From positions 18,023,967 to 18,087,966 of the forward strand of contig CM068373.1 in the NCBI GenBank assembly GCA_034769895.1: a stretch of 64,000 nucleotides of DNA, read 5' to 3'. This DNA is from Magicicada septendecula (taxonomy: Eukaryota; Arthropoda; Insecta; Hemiptera; Cicadidae). Position numbers and translations under genes: made by a program. The notes beneath the pieces were generated by a model. The model did no database searches. It had not been told where the DNA came from and saw only the letters and a list, made by a program, of their open reading frames with translations. Position 1 is the stretch's first letter. Every line of letters starts with the position of its first letter. Below are positions 22,486 to 33,880 of this stretch, piece after piece.

Positions 22486-22900
22486 GGGGAACTGCAGTGA
22501 TAGTATTCATTGTCAGTGATAGTGATAATAGAAAGTTAAGGTAACTCATTGTGAATGGAGGAAGGTTGTTGCAACATCATTTGTGAGACCTTTTTTACAT
22601 CATTGTTGCCAGATATTTGATGGTGTCCTTGTAACCAGCCAACCGAAAAACAATACTATTATGCATTTTGGTGTTAGAACACACACGTTTTCTCTCTCAC
22701 TATGTGTGTGTATGGGGGGGGGGGAGATTGTTCCAAGACATTCACACAAAACAAATTATATAGGCCTAATGCAATGAATATTTTACAGCCTACATGGGTT
22801 AACACTTTTTTCATGGCTTTTTTTTCAATTTATTTTCTTAACATGTTAAATTATCGAAGTTGTTTACATGATGTAGAAGGCAACCCATGCTTACGAAGTA

Positions 22901-24223
22901 TGACAATAAAGTTCACGGACTAATGCTGTAAAAATCATTTATTGAAAAAAGTAATATAATTACACATTGCACCCTTCAAAGTAGTCCCCTGAGCTGTAAT
23001 GCACTTCTCCAGGCACTGCTGGAATGCTGTAATGCACTGCCCTTTTCCAGGCTTCGAAGCACTCGTGAAATTGTTCCTCTGTTACCCCTGACAGTGCCTC
23101 TGACGATGACTCTTTAATGGCCTCCAGAGACTGAAAATGGTGCCCTTTCAATATTGTATAATTTTTGGAAACACACAAAATCAGACGGCTAAATGCGGTG
23201 AGTGGAGGGGGGGTGTTCAAGGACCGTGGTGACCGTTTTGGCTAAAAACTGCTTGACAATGATGGCTGTGTGAGAGGGTGCATTGTCGAGGTGAAGCACC
23301 CACGACTGGTCTTGCCACAAATTGGGTCTCTTTCTGCAAACTCTTTCACACAGACGTTTCATTACTTCCAGGTAGTAAGCAGAATTAATTGTCTGACCCT
23401 GGGGAGCCCATTCTTGGAGCACGATTCCATGTGAGTCAAAAAAACCATCAGCATTGCCTTGATTTTTGATTTTGACATCCTGGCTGTTTTCGTCCGTGGC
23501 TCATCTGGTTTTTTCCATTCCATGTTCTGCTTCTTCGTCTCAGGATCGTACTCGTAAATCCAAGTTTCATCTCCCGTAATCACGTTTTGAAAGATGTCTG
23601 CATTCTACAAACAATCTTGACAAAAACATGCAAACGAGTTTCCTTTTGTTCACCTGAGATTTTTTTTTGGAACGATCTTCGCACAATGCTATGACATCCC
23701 CAACTCTTGTGTGAGGATGAGGCGCATGGTTTCTCGGGCGATTCCGGTGACCTCAGCGACATCTCTGACCGTGAGGCGACAGTTTGAGTTGATGGCTTGT
23801 TCAATTTTCTGCACAGAAACATCATTTTGAACAGTGGAGGGGCGCCCCGAACATTCATCGTCCTCTATTGAGGTTCTCCCCTCTCAGAACCTCGCCACCC
23901 ACTTGAAGAACGAACTTCGTTTCACAAGATGGTCTCCGTAAACAGGGTTCATTATTTCAAGAATTTCCGAGTTCGTTTTCCCCGCTTTCACAAGGAATTT
24001 CATCACAACTCGCGCTCTTAAAAATCACAATTGATTTCCATAGTCACAATAGCAAAACGCGCGCGTGCAAAAAACAGAGCTACACTCAACACAATGTTGT
24101 CGAGAGAACTGAAAACAATTGCATGACTGCGTGAAATGTCAACAATCGCTGTACCACTGCTGCTAACCTCCCAGTGTTCCCATCGCCCTCACAATAAAAT
24201 GAGTCCGCGAACTTTATTGTCAC
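22901..24223 (-). mobile_element. Mariner transposon with TIRs and broken transposase
   Basis: A 1.3 kb mariner, the usual family length. Its inverted ends are TGACAATAAAGTTCACGGAC at 22901 and the complement of GTCCGCGAACTTTATTGTCA at 24203-24222. The minus-strand transposase starts near 24007 (MKFLVKAGKTNSEILEIMNP). It shows the HTH region (INSNCRLTVRDVAEVTGIAR), MITGDETWIYEYDPETK (first catalytic Asp), ARMSKSKIKAMLMVF, WAPQGQTINSAYYLEVMKRL, VLHLDNAPSHTA (second Asp) and LEHPP...PSDF (third Asp). It ends with KGHHFQSLEAIKE and FEAWKR. A stop near 23910 and several frameshifts, one in the C-run near 23210, make it inactive. Confidence 0.9.
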
Positions 24224-24886
24224 ACCTTGTGTACGATGTGTGAAATCATACTAAATAAGGAAACATGCAAGTGAATTATGAGAATGCTCCTTAATTAGCA
24301 TGGAAGGTGTTACAATGCTCGCAGCTGTGCTCCAAGCATTCATATGGAAAGGTGCTAATCATGAATGAAACTGGTAGTTCACTTCCAGTATCCATTCTGA
24401 AAGAAGGTTCAAATTGTGTCCATCGTCAAATATAATATGTATTTTACCAATGAGGCTATTGTTTTAATCTACCAAGTGTTGTGTCCAATATAATAAATAA
24501 CATAATAGCAGTAAATTCATTTTTTTTTTATTTTGTAATTAACAGAGGATGAATTCCTTTAATTGATTTCACATTTATCAAATGCAACAAACTTTATGAA
24601 ACAAATAATCGTTCCACTGCCAAGCGTACATGAATGAAAATAAGAAATAATATAGTAAAAAATAAATAGCTGTAAACAACTGAACAGAGTTTTACAAAAC
24701 AGGCACTCAGGTCTTGTTCTGAGCACAGAAAATCAAACACTGCTACATTTTTAATCTTTTGCTCTGGAAACTGAATCTGCATGCTTACTACTGATCACGG
24801 TAACGAGTAAAATTCCACACATTGTGTCAGTGTGGCTTTAACATGTTTTGAGTAAATTGACATGTTTATTGTGACGTATACAATAT
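24224..24886. other. Non-coding stretch
   Basis: AT-rich flank of the mariner. No supported gene. Confidence 0.3.
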
Positions 24887-24887
24887 A

Positions 24888-25125
24888 TGTTTATAGGCTC
24901 GGTAAGAATAAGATTGTAGGCTACATTCCGTTTGGAATAGTGGTTACTCAGTTCTTGAGTTCCATATATTGCGCTGGTCACTACACATTTCTTTGGCTTA
25001 TAGGTTTATAGGCTCGATAAGAATAAGACTGTAGGCTACATTCCGTTTGGAATAGTGGTTACTCAGTTCTTGAGTTCCATATATTGCGCTGGTCACTACA
25101 CATTTCTTTGGCTTATAGGTTTATA
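24888..25125 (+). repeat. Tandem duplication, period 115 bp
   Basis: Two nearly identical copies start at TTATAGGCTCGGTAAGAATA (24891) and TTATAGGCTCGATAAGAATA (25006). Each runs through TTCCGTTTGGAATAGTGG to TTTCTTTGGCTTATAGG. There are only two or three differences, so the duplication is young. It is non-coding. Confidence 0.9.
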
Positions 25126-25199
25126 TGTATCCTTGCTTCTTCAAATACCTTAGTCCAACATTCATCTTCTTCTCCTCTTCATGGATTAAGTTATATAAA

Positions 25200-25870
25200 C
25201 CTGTTCCGGCACCCATCTCTTCCTCAGACGACCCATGTCTCTTCTACCAGTGGCTTTATAGTTTCAGTACCACTTTTTTGCAATTGATCCTCTGTCATCC
25301 TTTGTAGATGATCCCACCATTGTCTTCTGTAAATTGAAATAATTTCATTTATGTCATTTACTTCGAGTTCTGCTCTGATATCTGAATTCCTTATTCTATC
25401 TTGCAACGTATAATTTAAAGTATTTCAAAGAAACTGCATTTCAGCACTCTGAATCTTGCCGGTTCCCTTTTTTGTTATGACTCACTCCTCACTCGCATAA
25501 ATCAATGTGGGTTTTGCAATTGTCGTATAAAATGTAATCCTTGTGCTTTGTCTTGTTTTATTTCTAAGATTTCTATGAATCGTACCACAATATTCCTAAA
25601 TTTATTTATTTTCTCTCTTATATTATATTGATATTCATAGCTTACTGCACAGCCGAGTTATTTGAAACGGCTCACTTGTTTGAAAGTGTTGTTGTTTATA
25701 ACTATCTTAGTCCTCACTGGATATTTACCTTTAAAGGCCATGGTTTTGGTCTTTCTTACTGAAATTGTCAGTGAGTACTCTCGTGCCACTTCTTGTAATT
25801 GAAACATAGTGGCATACAAGAAGTCTTTAGTCCCAACATTTTGGCATATAAAAATACCCACTGTCACAAA
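25200..25870 (-). pseudogene. Non-LTR retrotransposon RT C-terminal remnant
   Basis: Minus-strand reading shows a decayed LINE end. FQLQEVAREYSLTISVRKTK and TMAFKGKYPVRTKI with QVSRFK form the block after the catalytic FADD. Then come FYTTIAKPTLIYASEE, an LQDRIRNSDIRAELEV block, and IISIYRRQWWDHLQRM. Stops interrupt it near 25480-25430 and the last part carries a stop near 25224. No endonuclease or catalytic box is recognisable. Confidence 0.65.
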
Positions 25871-25996
25871 CGAGTGCTTTATTATGCAAAGTGAGGGCTT
25901 TATAAGATTCTGGATTTATTGCAAATGTTTAAAAATACTATGACAAGAATAATGTTAATTTTAACAAAAAATTTTAATTAACAAAAAATGTCTTCA

Positions 25997-26410
25997 AGAT
26001 TTTCTGAACACCTAAAAGCTTTATCCAGCAACAACATACACTCTGCGTTTGCCACACACATACAGACAAAAAACCACAGCTACACCAGCATAAAAAATAA
26101 TCTTGAGATCCTACACTACTTACCAAAAAAGTCGAAAACTTAACACAGCAGAACAATACGAAATATACAAACATTACACAATACAACCAAACAACATACT
26201 TAACGACCAATTACACTTTAAATCACACGCACTTTTTGACACAATTATACACAAAACATACAATAATTCGGAATCCCGCACCGAAACCCTTCCACCTCTA
26301 CACCCCCCACACAACCTACCAACTAGAAAAAAACCGTTACAAGTTCCGGACATTCTGTATCATACCTCGCTGAGGAAGGCGAACATCACTCTGAAACGTC
26401 GTACGAGGAA
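25997..26410 (+). pseudogene. Penelope-like element C-terminal remnant
   Basis: Starts abruptly within the nuclease at RFSEHLKALSSNNIHSAFAT and continues as HIQTKNHSYTSIKNNLEILH. It shifts frame at an extra A near 26127, then reads RKLNTAEQYEIYKHYT and NILNDQLHFKSHALFDTII. It is clearly the same subfamily as 15800-16711, with the same A/C-rich strand. The GIY-YIG motif and RT are missing. A hammerhead-like core follows at 26370. Confidence 0.75.
26370..26397 (+). ncRNA. Hammerhead core with disrupted stem II
   Basis: CTGAGGA and GAAAC are intact, but the intervening AGGCGAACATCACTCT cannot form the GGCG/CGCC stem seen in the sister copy at 16708. It probably cleaves poorly or not at all. Confidence 0.45.
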
Positions 26411-26462
26411 AATAAACAAAGTAAGTTTCACATGTGAAAGTGTAGCAATTAATATTCATTAA

Positions 26463-27813
26463 GTGCTGTGAATGAAGAGGATGAACATTCAAAATAACAA
26501 AAAATTTTAGTATGGCAAAACGAAATGTTCTCACTTGCACAGATCGAGCTAAATAAGCTACTTTTGAAATCCTTTGCCTGTGCTAGTTCATTATAGCCTA
26601 GTAAATTTATACAACTTTCCAGTTGTAAAAAAAAATTACAATCGGTCACATCTGTTTTTAATTTACATACATACTGTCAAGGGTTATTTTGTTTGCTTAC
26701 TACATTTTTTTGTGTAATAGGTCAGAAAGTGTTTCAATACTTAATTTATTTATGCTTTTGTTTTTATTAAGGTTATTGAAATTAAATAACCCCCTCCACA
26801 CACCTATTACTGTGTGTGGTGAATATGTGTGCCATAAAAGTATTCAAAGTAGGAAAAGCTTCAGCGTTCTTTGTGTTTTTCACTTCTCTCCAAAAGCTTT
26901 ATACACTTTAATCAACACGTGTGCAAGTGTTTGTATTCCTAAGAAGTTCCATTCCCTGGTTAGGTCTGTAATGTATATATTCATGCTATTTTCCAAAGGC
27001 TGCTGCTGCAAAGCTGATATAATAAAAATGTCTATTTTTTTCTGTCAAGAAATTCAAAATATGTGAGGCCTAATATAGCCACTATTGAAAGGAATTCCCA
27101 CCAATTCCACACATAGGATTTTGAACCTTCAAATTTTGCCACTGTTGGAAAATTCTCCACACTGGCGTCTGCGGGCAATATGTTTTGTTTTAAGAGAAAT
27201 AAATGACATGTATTAAAATAAGAAATGTGTGTTGTAAATGTGAATTTGTAGCGTTGAAAACAAAATTTATATTTTTTAATATATTTTGTACCTTATAGAC
27301 AGGGTAGTCAGTAAATATTAACCAAAAACACCATTCACAGATTACAATATGTTATACATTATCTAATATACGAATAAAGTATTATCAGCAATTGAATAAA
27401 TAAACAGCTGTTGTCCAACATAACAGCGTCCTTTTGTAACCATTACAATTATTACAGCTGTCATTTGTACTAGTCATACTTGGTGTTTTCTGTCTTTGTT
27501 TGTATTGCACATTGTGATACAATTAACCTTTTTTAAAGTATTATTCATTTCTCTTTATATAAGTAATAAACACAATGCAAGCTTTTTTCCTTTGTGTTTG
27601 AGTATCACAAGTCAACAACAGCTGTACAATTCATGCCGTGTTTGGTTTATTCCAGGTAATTTATTATACGCATGTATTGTGTAAATTAAAAATGAAAAAC
27701 ATGTAGTAGGGACTGTTTAAAATGTTGAACATCGTTTTTTACACTTTTTATTTCGTATTGTCAGTCCATGTTTTTAGAGTTTTAAGTGATCTTAAGGGGG
27801 CTTTGTATTGATA
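26463..27813. other. Non-coding stretch
   Basis: AT-rich. The open frame at 26689-27066 has no recognisable domain and low-complexity composition, and I do not support it as a gene. Confidence 0.3.
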
Positions 27814-28325
27814 TGATGCAATCTGATTGATACATGGAGACAGGGTCAGAAAGTGATTCACAATTAAGAACACATTATTACATCAATATTTGTTACACGT
27901 GGTCTTTTCATGTTAAATGTAATTTCAGTAGATCTAGTTATTCCAGATGAATAAATTCTGTTCATACAGACACAGGTTCTGCCTCCAATTTTTACTTTTA
28001 CATGAGCTACAGTTGAAAATGCAGGCACAAACATACAATCGTATTAATCTCTTCCTTAAAAGAGTGACGGGCTTCATCAGAGCAACTGTTGTAAGTTATT
28101 ATTAATTGTTTTATATCGGATTGGTGTAGTTATGTTATTGGCATGTTTTTTGCATATGAGTGAGTCGGTTCCATTGAAGGCGATAATCTATGGTCGATGA
28201 ATGCTAATTGTGGTGACTCAACATTAGCCTGGACAAAAACAGTAACCTTTACTAATGGTGCAATCTGATTGGTGCATGGAGACAGGGTCGAAAAGTGATG
28301 CACAATTAAGAACAGTTATTACATC
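27814..28325 (+). repeat. Pair of about 70 bp direct repeats
   Basis: GATGCAATCTGATTGATACATGG...CAATTAAGAACA...TTATTACATC at 27814-27885 recurs at 28257-28325 with a few changes (GGTGCAATCTGATTGGTGCA). The 370 bases between contain no gene. This may mark a decayed insertion or a tandem duplication. Confidence 0.6.
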
Positions 28326-28395
28326 AGGGACTTCCAAATGTTAATCTTATGGCTGAGCGAACTATACACACTTTTTTTTTAATTTTCTATTTTAG

Positions 28396-28753
28396 TGTAT
28401 TCATTGTTTATAGCCTAAACAATACACTACCTATACAATACAATACGCTACCATACATACGATTTGCAATAAAGTTTTAATTACTCACATTCTTAAATTC
28501 GATTGATTTTGGTCATAGACCATCGTCATTAATTACTATTTACAAAAACGAATTCGTAGACATTGATTAATGAATGTCTTGGAATTCGTTTTTGTAAATA
28601 TTGGTTGTTTTACGATATTGTGATCGCAAGTGCACAGTGTTTATGACGATGGTCTATGACTGAATTCGATCAAATTTAAGAATGTGAGTAATTAAAACTT
28701 TATTGCAAATCATATGTATGGTACCTTAAGGCTATGAACAATGAATACACTAC
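28396..28753. repeat. Long inverted repeat with degenerate hammerhead-like cores
   Basis: The left arm, 28396-28530, pairs with the right arm, 28643-28753 (shared words TTGCAATAAAGTTTTAATTA, CTCACATTCTTAAATT and TCATAGACCATCGTCAT). A second nested hairpin fills the centre (TTTACAAAAACGAATTC at 28540 pairs with its complement ending at 28600). Both arms read TGACGA-TGGTC-TAT-GACY followed by GAA or AAAA, a weathered hammerhead core with stem II preserved. No coding sequence is present. A PLE-derived or retrozyme-like element is the best guess. Confidence 0.5.
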
Positions 28754-29721
28754 AATAGAAAATTGAGATTATCGGTACCATTAGTAAACAATAAGTGTGT
28801 GTATATTATAAATACAGCACATTATCATTATAGACTCTTGTTATAGAGCGCACCTTGTCATTTTCAAATGGAGCCAACCCATGGTGTTATCATTTTGGTC
28901 TCGGTAGAACCATTGTTTAATGATGTGTAGAAACATAAACTACACTAATGACAGAAAAAACAGCTAAACTATCAACTGTCCATTCCAACTTACTTCTTAC
29001 AGATTGTTAATTGAGTCAGTAGTACAAATGTTTATACTTCATGTGCTTCATTTTCACACATTATTATATACGTTATAAAATTTTTGATTTGTGACACTAT
29101 ATTTTTCAAATGCAGTTATAAAACATTCATTTATTGTAAATAAATTTACAATAAATGAATTATTGTAAATAAATAGGTTATGTTTTGTCTTGCAGCATGG
29201 GTTTCAGCATGAATTCCATTCAAACATACTTGGGTGTGCCTGTTTTTTTTTACATTTTATTAACTAAATGCTGTAGGTAAATCAAATCTTCTAGTTTGTT
29301 TTTGATTTGTATTGTTCTTTAATATATTTCTTTATAGTAATAATCGTATGTTCAGGTTTTCACAAAGTTAATTTTGTTGGTTTTTAGTATCAAGTTTGTT
29401 ACTTAAATGTATTCAAACTCTATAAAAATATAAGTTTTTAAAAAGAACAATTGGTAAAATAATCAATATTTACAAGTACTCTGTCGTATGTTTTGATTCT
29501 CTATTCTTAAATTTTATTATGTGAAGTAGTTTTGTAAAACAATTAAACTAATAAAAACAAGAAACTACCTGCAAAGCACATGAGAACACTGTAAACCAGT
29601 GAAGTAACTGCTGATGTATGAATAAGTTTCTGTTATTAAATTCTTTATGAATAACTTTTAATGCAGACTGGAAACATCAAAACTGCATGTGTACCTACCT
29701 TGGCCAGAAGAATGATAGACA

Positions 29722-29960
29722 ATTATAAATATATAAGCACTGACTTGGATCACCAATTTTTTAGTGGTAAAACTTGAAACTTTTACCTTGTAGCCTGAAC
29801 TAATTTTCGCTTATTACAAGCTTCATCAGAGGCTATTACAACAGCCTGTGATGAAGCTTGTAATAAGCAAAAACTAGTTCAGGCTACAGGTTAAAATTTT
29901 TACATTTTTACCAATAAAAAATCAGTGATCCGAGTCAGTAGTTATATATTTATAATTAGT
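29722..29960. repeat. Inverted repeat carrying a hammerhead core in each arm
   Basis: Arms of about 110 bases (29722-29832 and 29846-29960) share TAGCCTGAACTA, GCTTATTACAAGCTTCATC and TTTTTAGTGGTAAAA-type words, with only about 13 bases between. The minus-strand arm has an intact hammerhead core; the plus-strand arm has the same core with C3 and G12 changed. There is no coding sequence. Confidence 0.65.
29805..29829 (-). ncRNA. Hammerhead ribozyme core in an inverted-repeat element
   Basis: On the minus strand CTGATGA (29829-29823), then A-GCTT-GTAAT-AAGC as a clean stem II, then GAAA (29808-29805). All core bases of the hammerhead consensus are present. It is not next to any PLE coding sequence. 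Confidence 0.6.
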
Positions 29961-31322
29961 TAATCAATGGACACGTCATGGACAACGAAATCCAGGAAAA
30001 TAATAGCCAGGCAAATAGTTATCAGCCATAGGTTAATTCATTTTTTTTGCCTCACATTAGTGTAGTTTACATTAGTGACTTGTTCCTACACCTCATTAAA
30101 CAAGGGCTATACCAACTGTAACTTTGATAAGTTTTGACAAAATACACAAAAAGAGTACTTACCCCGATTCTGACAAACTGACTTACGACTTACCGTATAA
30201 AAACCAGAAGATTCCAAATTGTACAAGGTCGCCACCACATTTGGAAAAAGGGAATGTGGAAACCTTTTTACACTATGCCCATTAAAACAATTGATTTAAA
30301 TTAATTCCCTTAATTCAGAAGCTTTCACAGGTTCGTTTAGGCGGGTTTTTTGGCACAGAATATAGGGTATGGTAATTAGGCGTAATAACTACTCTCAACA
30401 CATGGTTATGCGCTACTAAACAAATCTTGTTTATTATGATCAGCGTTTAAATTCTTTCTCTTTTTCTAACTTTCTTTTTATATGTTACTGTAAACAATTA
30501 TAAAGCATAAAATTTCATAAGCTAATTCTTATCTACAAATCATTATCTACAAACCAGTACTTTCCCTTTTTCTTTCACACACTCTCTCACTCTCTATACA
30601 TATATTTTTCACCCCCATTTACTGAACTCTTTATTATTATTGTGTTACTTCACTTCTGGCCAAAATATTTGCTTTTACATTGTACTTAGCTGTACTTGTA
30701 TCCACTAGTCCCCTTTTTCACTCGACCACCAAACGTTTTAAAACTCTTTATTCCATCGTCACTGTTCTGAACTGACGCGTTATTAAAGATGTTTTTAATA
30801 CTTCATTACTCCCTTTTACTTAACTTTGGGGCAGGCCTACCGTACTTACACACGTAGGCCTCCAGACACTATTTCACTGCAACTGTCCGATCTGAAAGTT
30901 AGCTGGCGAGTTGGGCTCGCAGGTGTATACTATACAAGCCTTTTGCGCATTGACCACGAGGCTTCACCGGATGTCCACTTCGTCTCTCGCCTTTACACAT
31001 CGACGGTTCCAGACGTTTCTCGATTCTGGAAGTTTGTTTTAATATTCAAAAACACGTGGAGCTCTCATGATCCAAGCGTGACGTAATGATAATTAACGAA
31101 TACCTCGCCTTATACGGTAATGTCTGTTCGACTTGGGACATGAGTCACCAACTTCGTTATAACTTCCAATGCGTCCCTAACAGTGGATTTCATAAAATTA
31201 TTACATATAATGGTTAATTACTGAAAATTATTAAAAACAATGGTTCAGCCCATTTTGTCCCGTTACACAACAGCAAAATGTCGACATAGTGGGTTGGCTC
31301 CTTTCGAAAATGGCAACCTGCG

Positions 31323-31942
31323 ATTGATGAATAATACTACTTATGATGACACATTGATGGTCTGGAATCAGAAACAGTAATCTCTTTTTTTATTAATGGT
31401 GCACAGTGACTTTTCCTGAGGCCAATAAGTAATTCAAGGTTCATGGTATATAATTTAGAAATACATTCTTTGCATCTCAAAGTTTCTGAGTAAACCAACG
31501 TGAAGTATGTGGGTTGAAGAAAATGTGGAGAATTGATGATTTCAAAATATTTTATCTTGATTATTTGTTATTCAAATTAAAAGTAATAAATCCCAGTTAT
31601 TAGGAATCACTTCAATTCAAAATTTGTGTTTATAATAGATCTTGTGAACATGGCTGTTTCTGAAGATATTTTGTGTTAAAGACGTTGTACCAAGAATGTT
31701 TCAAACAACTGACAGTTTATGTTAAAGTACTGCTACCCCATTACACAAGATTCTAAGTGTTTCTCGGCTATAATGTGTGCGTGCGTACGTATTGCGGCTA
31801 CTTTGAGATGAAGGACAATTACGTGACACTTGTCACACATCCGTAGCCGAGACTGACCCAGACTCCACCTGTCCACCCGCACTGTGTTCAAGGCGGCAAG
31901 CAATTATGCTCTAGTGTTTTCTAGTAGCGACGCGTAGTATGG
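31323..31942. other. Non-coding stretch
   Basis: No supported gene. A GC-richer patch lies at 31800-31900, just outside the left LTR of the large Gypsy element. Confidence 0.3.
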
Positions 31943-32720
31943 TATAACTCTGATATTATTTATGCAAATTTACTTGCATAAATTAATTGATTATCTTAAT
32001 TATGTAAATCTTTATATAGCCCCGCGTTGTTGGAGCGCCAAATATTACTCTTATTTTTGTTCCCTAGTGTGGGCGTCAAATGCAATGCTAATATTAATTG
32101 TCAACGTTTACTATCTCAGGGTTTTTAATTGTAATAATAATTTATTCATTAGTAGTTATGTAATCACAGGTTATATTACTCTATTATTTAATATTACTTG
32201 GAAGGAATTGACAGCTAATTCTAATGATTAATTTAATATGGTTTTCTTCAATAAATATATAAGACGGGTTTGTCTGTATACTACTACATTTATTACATTA
32301 ACGATTATTGTTATTGGTATCATAGTACAAATTTGATTAACAATTGGTTATTAAGAATTATTTTAATACATTATTTCTACCAATAAAAAAAACAATTATA
32401 AAAGAAACTAAAATATCTCTTCACACTTCAGTATTCCTTTTATCCTAATATTACTTTTGAGTATCATAATATCATTAAAACATGAATTACTTCTTACAAA
32501 CTAATTACTCATTTCCTTATAAAGTATAATTTTAAATGGATTCATTGTAATGTGCTGTCTATAATTCTCTATAATTTTAAAACACTGTGATTTTATCATT
32601 TATAAGTAAGTTTTAAATGAGTATATCCGTTATTATGAAATTCTCTATGTGGATTCTTTTAGAGAGACAGACAAGTGATTTAGGACGTATTCCATAAACT
32701 AATGGCGCGTCGTCATTCTG

Positions 32721-32761
<41 letters not shown>

Positions 32762-33880
32762 GAATTCAGCGTGTGGAGATGTAGACGCTCCTTCAATTGC
32801 GTTGAAGACTGTCTCATTGCGTGCGTAAGGAATGTAACTCCTACATGAAGTAATTTACACGTATACACTTTCACTATTATACATTTATTTTCACTTCACA
32901 GATCGTTTTATTGATGACATCACTTGATTCTAAGTAAACTATCCGAACCGTTACTTCGAATTTCCGTAAACTTTAGCTCGACTCTCTAAGTGTTTTAGTC
33001 ACTACTCTGAATCCGAATCATTATAATGAACTTCACCGACCCTCCGTAACTTTAGTTATCGACTCCCGACGTTTTTAGTAAAGACTCTCGAAAATTTTGT
33101 AAAGACCCACTAATCTCACCCTCGTCCTGTGTATTTATCATTTCCTCTACTTTTCCCACTATTTTCTTACTCTTCCGCACTTAAGTCCTTTTTCGTACTT
33201 CAGCTTCGTTTCCATTGGTTCTTTCTCTGTATTCCTTGAGAAAGTCCCTCCTTGTACCCCCACAAGTTACTCTGCCTTTACAAGTTCATGGTTGGCTCCA
33301 CCCCATCGTTTGAGTCGGATGACCAATTTCACGGCTGTCTATCACCCTCGTATTTTGGCGTACTTGTCCTTTATAGATACAGTGCTTTTAATTGTTATGT
33401 GGCCCTTTTCATCTGCTCTTTTTGTTCGCCATGTGTTCTGCTTCTTACCCGTGACCAATTGCTCGTATTGTCAACTAGTTTCTCCTAGTCGTTCCCACGA
33501 CAAGTGTGGTCAATTCTGAGTATTCCAGACAGCTGCTATATCTTGCTCTCCAAGCCTTTCTTCGTCGCGTACCCTTCTGGTAAATCTGGACGTCCTGTCG
33601 TTCGTTCATAGTGCACGCGTATTGTCTACTCAAGGCAGGCTTTTCCTTTCTATTGTTTCTTCTTAGCGATATATTTCGCCTTTGTCTATCTTGGGCCGTT
33701 GTACGTCACCCGCAATTCGCTTCACCGTACAACTGCTGCGACTTTTAGGCATTGTTCGCCTAAACCCTGCCTTCCCTTGTCTTGAACAACATGTTGCCGA
33801 GCCGTCGTATATCTGTCAGCAACCCTCGTTACACCGTCCACTTACAAAAAAAATTTTATTTAGACATTTCATCGTTATAA
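31943..33880 (-). repeat. 3' LTR of the large Gypsy element
   Basis: Matches 39748-41809 over its whole length. On the element strand it starts TTATAACGATGAAATG and ends CAGAGTTATA, not the usual TG...CA. It contains a (CT) tract of about 20 units at 32717-32759 and two internal primer-binding-site-like motifs on the element strand, starting at 32080 and 32042. Open frames inside it (near 33252-33519) are repeated in the other LTR but have no domain and run antisense, so I do not call them genes. Confidence 0.9.

Larger units (their letters stand above)
28853..31322. mobile_element. Unrecognised 2.5 kb element bounded by about 80 bp inverted repeats
   Basis: TTGTCATTTTCAAATGGAGC with CAACCCA and AACCATTGTTT at 28853-28930 matches the complement of 31240-31322 (TTGCCATTTTCGAAAGGAGC, CAACCCA, GGCTGAACCATTGTTT). 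The spacing suggests a DNA transposon or a very long foldback element. No transposase motif was found inside. The open frame at 30826-31086 has no recognisable domain. The hammerhead-bearing inverted repeat at 29722-29960 is nested within it. The target-site duplication is not clear. Confidence 0.45.

Noticed and set aside
28065..28100. Minus-strand CTGATGAAGCCCGTCACTC as a further hammerhead
   Set aside because: The first box matches, but no stem II partner and no GAAA follow, so only half of a core is present.
30826..31086. 86-codon open frame inside the 2.5 kb inverted-repeat element as its transposase
   Set aside because: No DDE, HTH or zinc motif is visible and the length is within chance for this composition.
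33252..33519. Two overlapping open frames conserved in both LTRs (also at 41182-41449)
   Set aside because: Their conservation is explained by LTR duplication. They run antisense to the element, overlap in two frames and show no domain.
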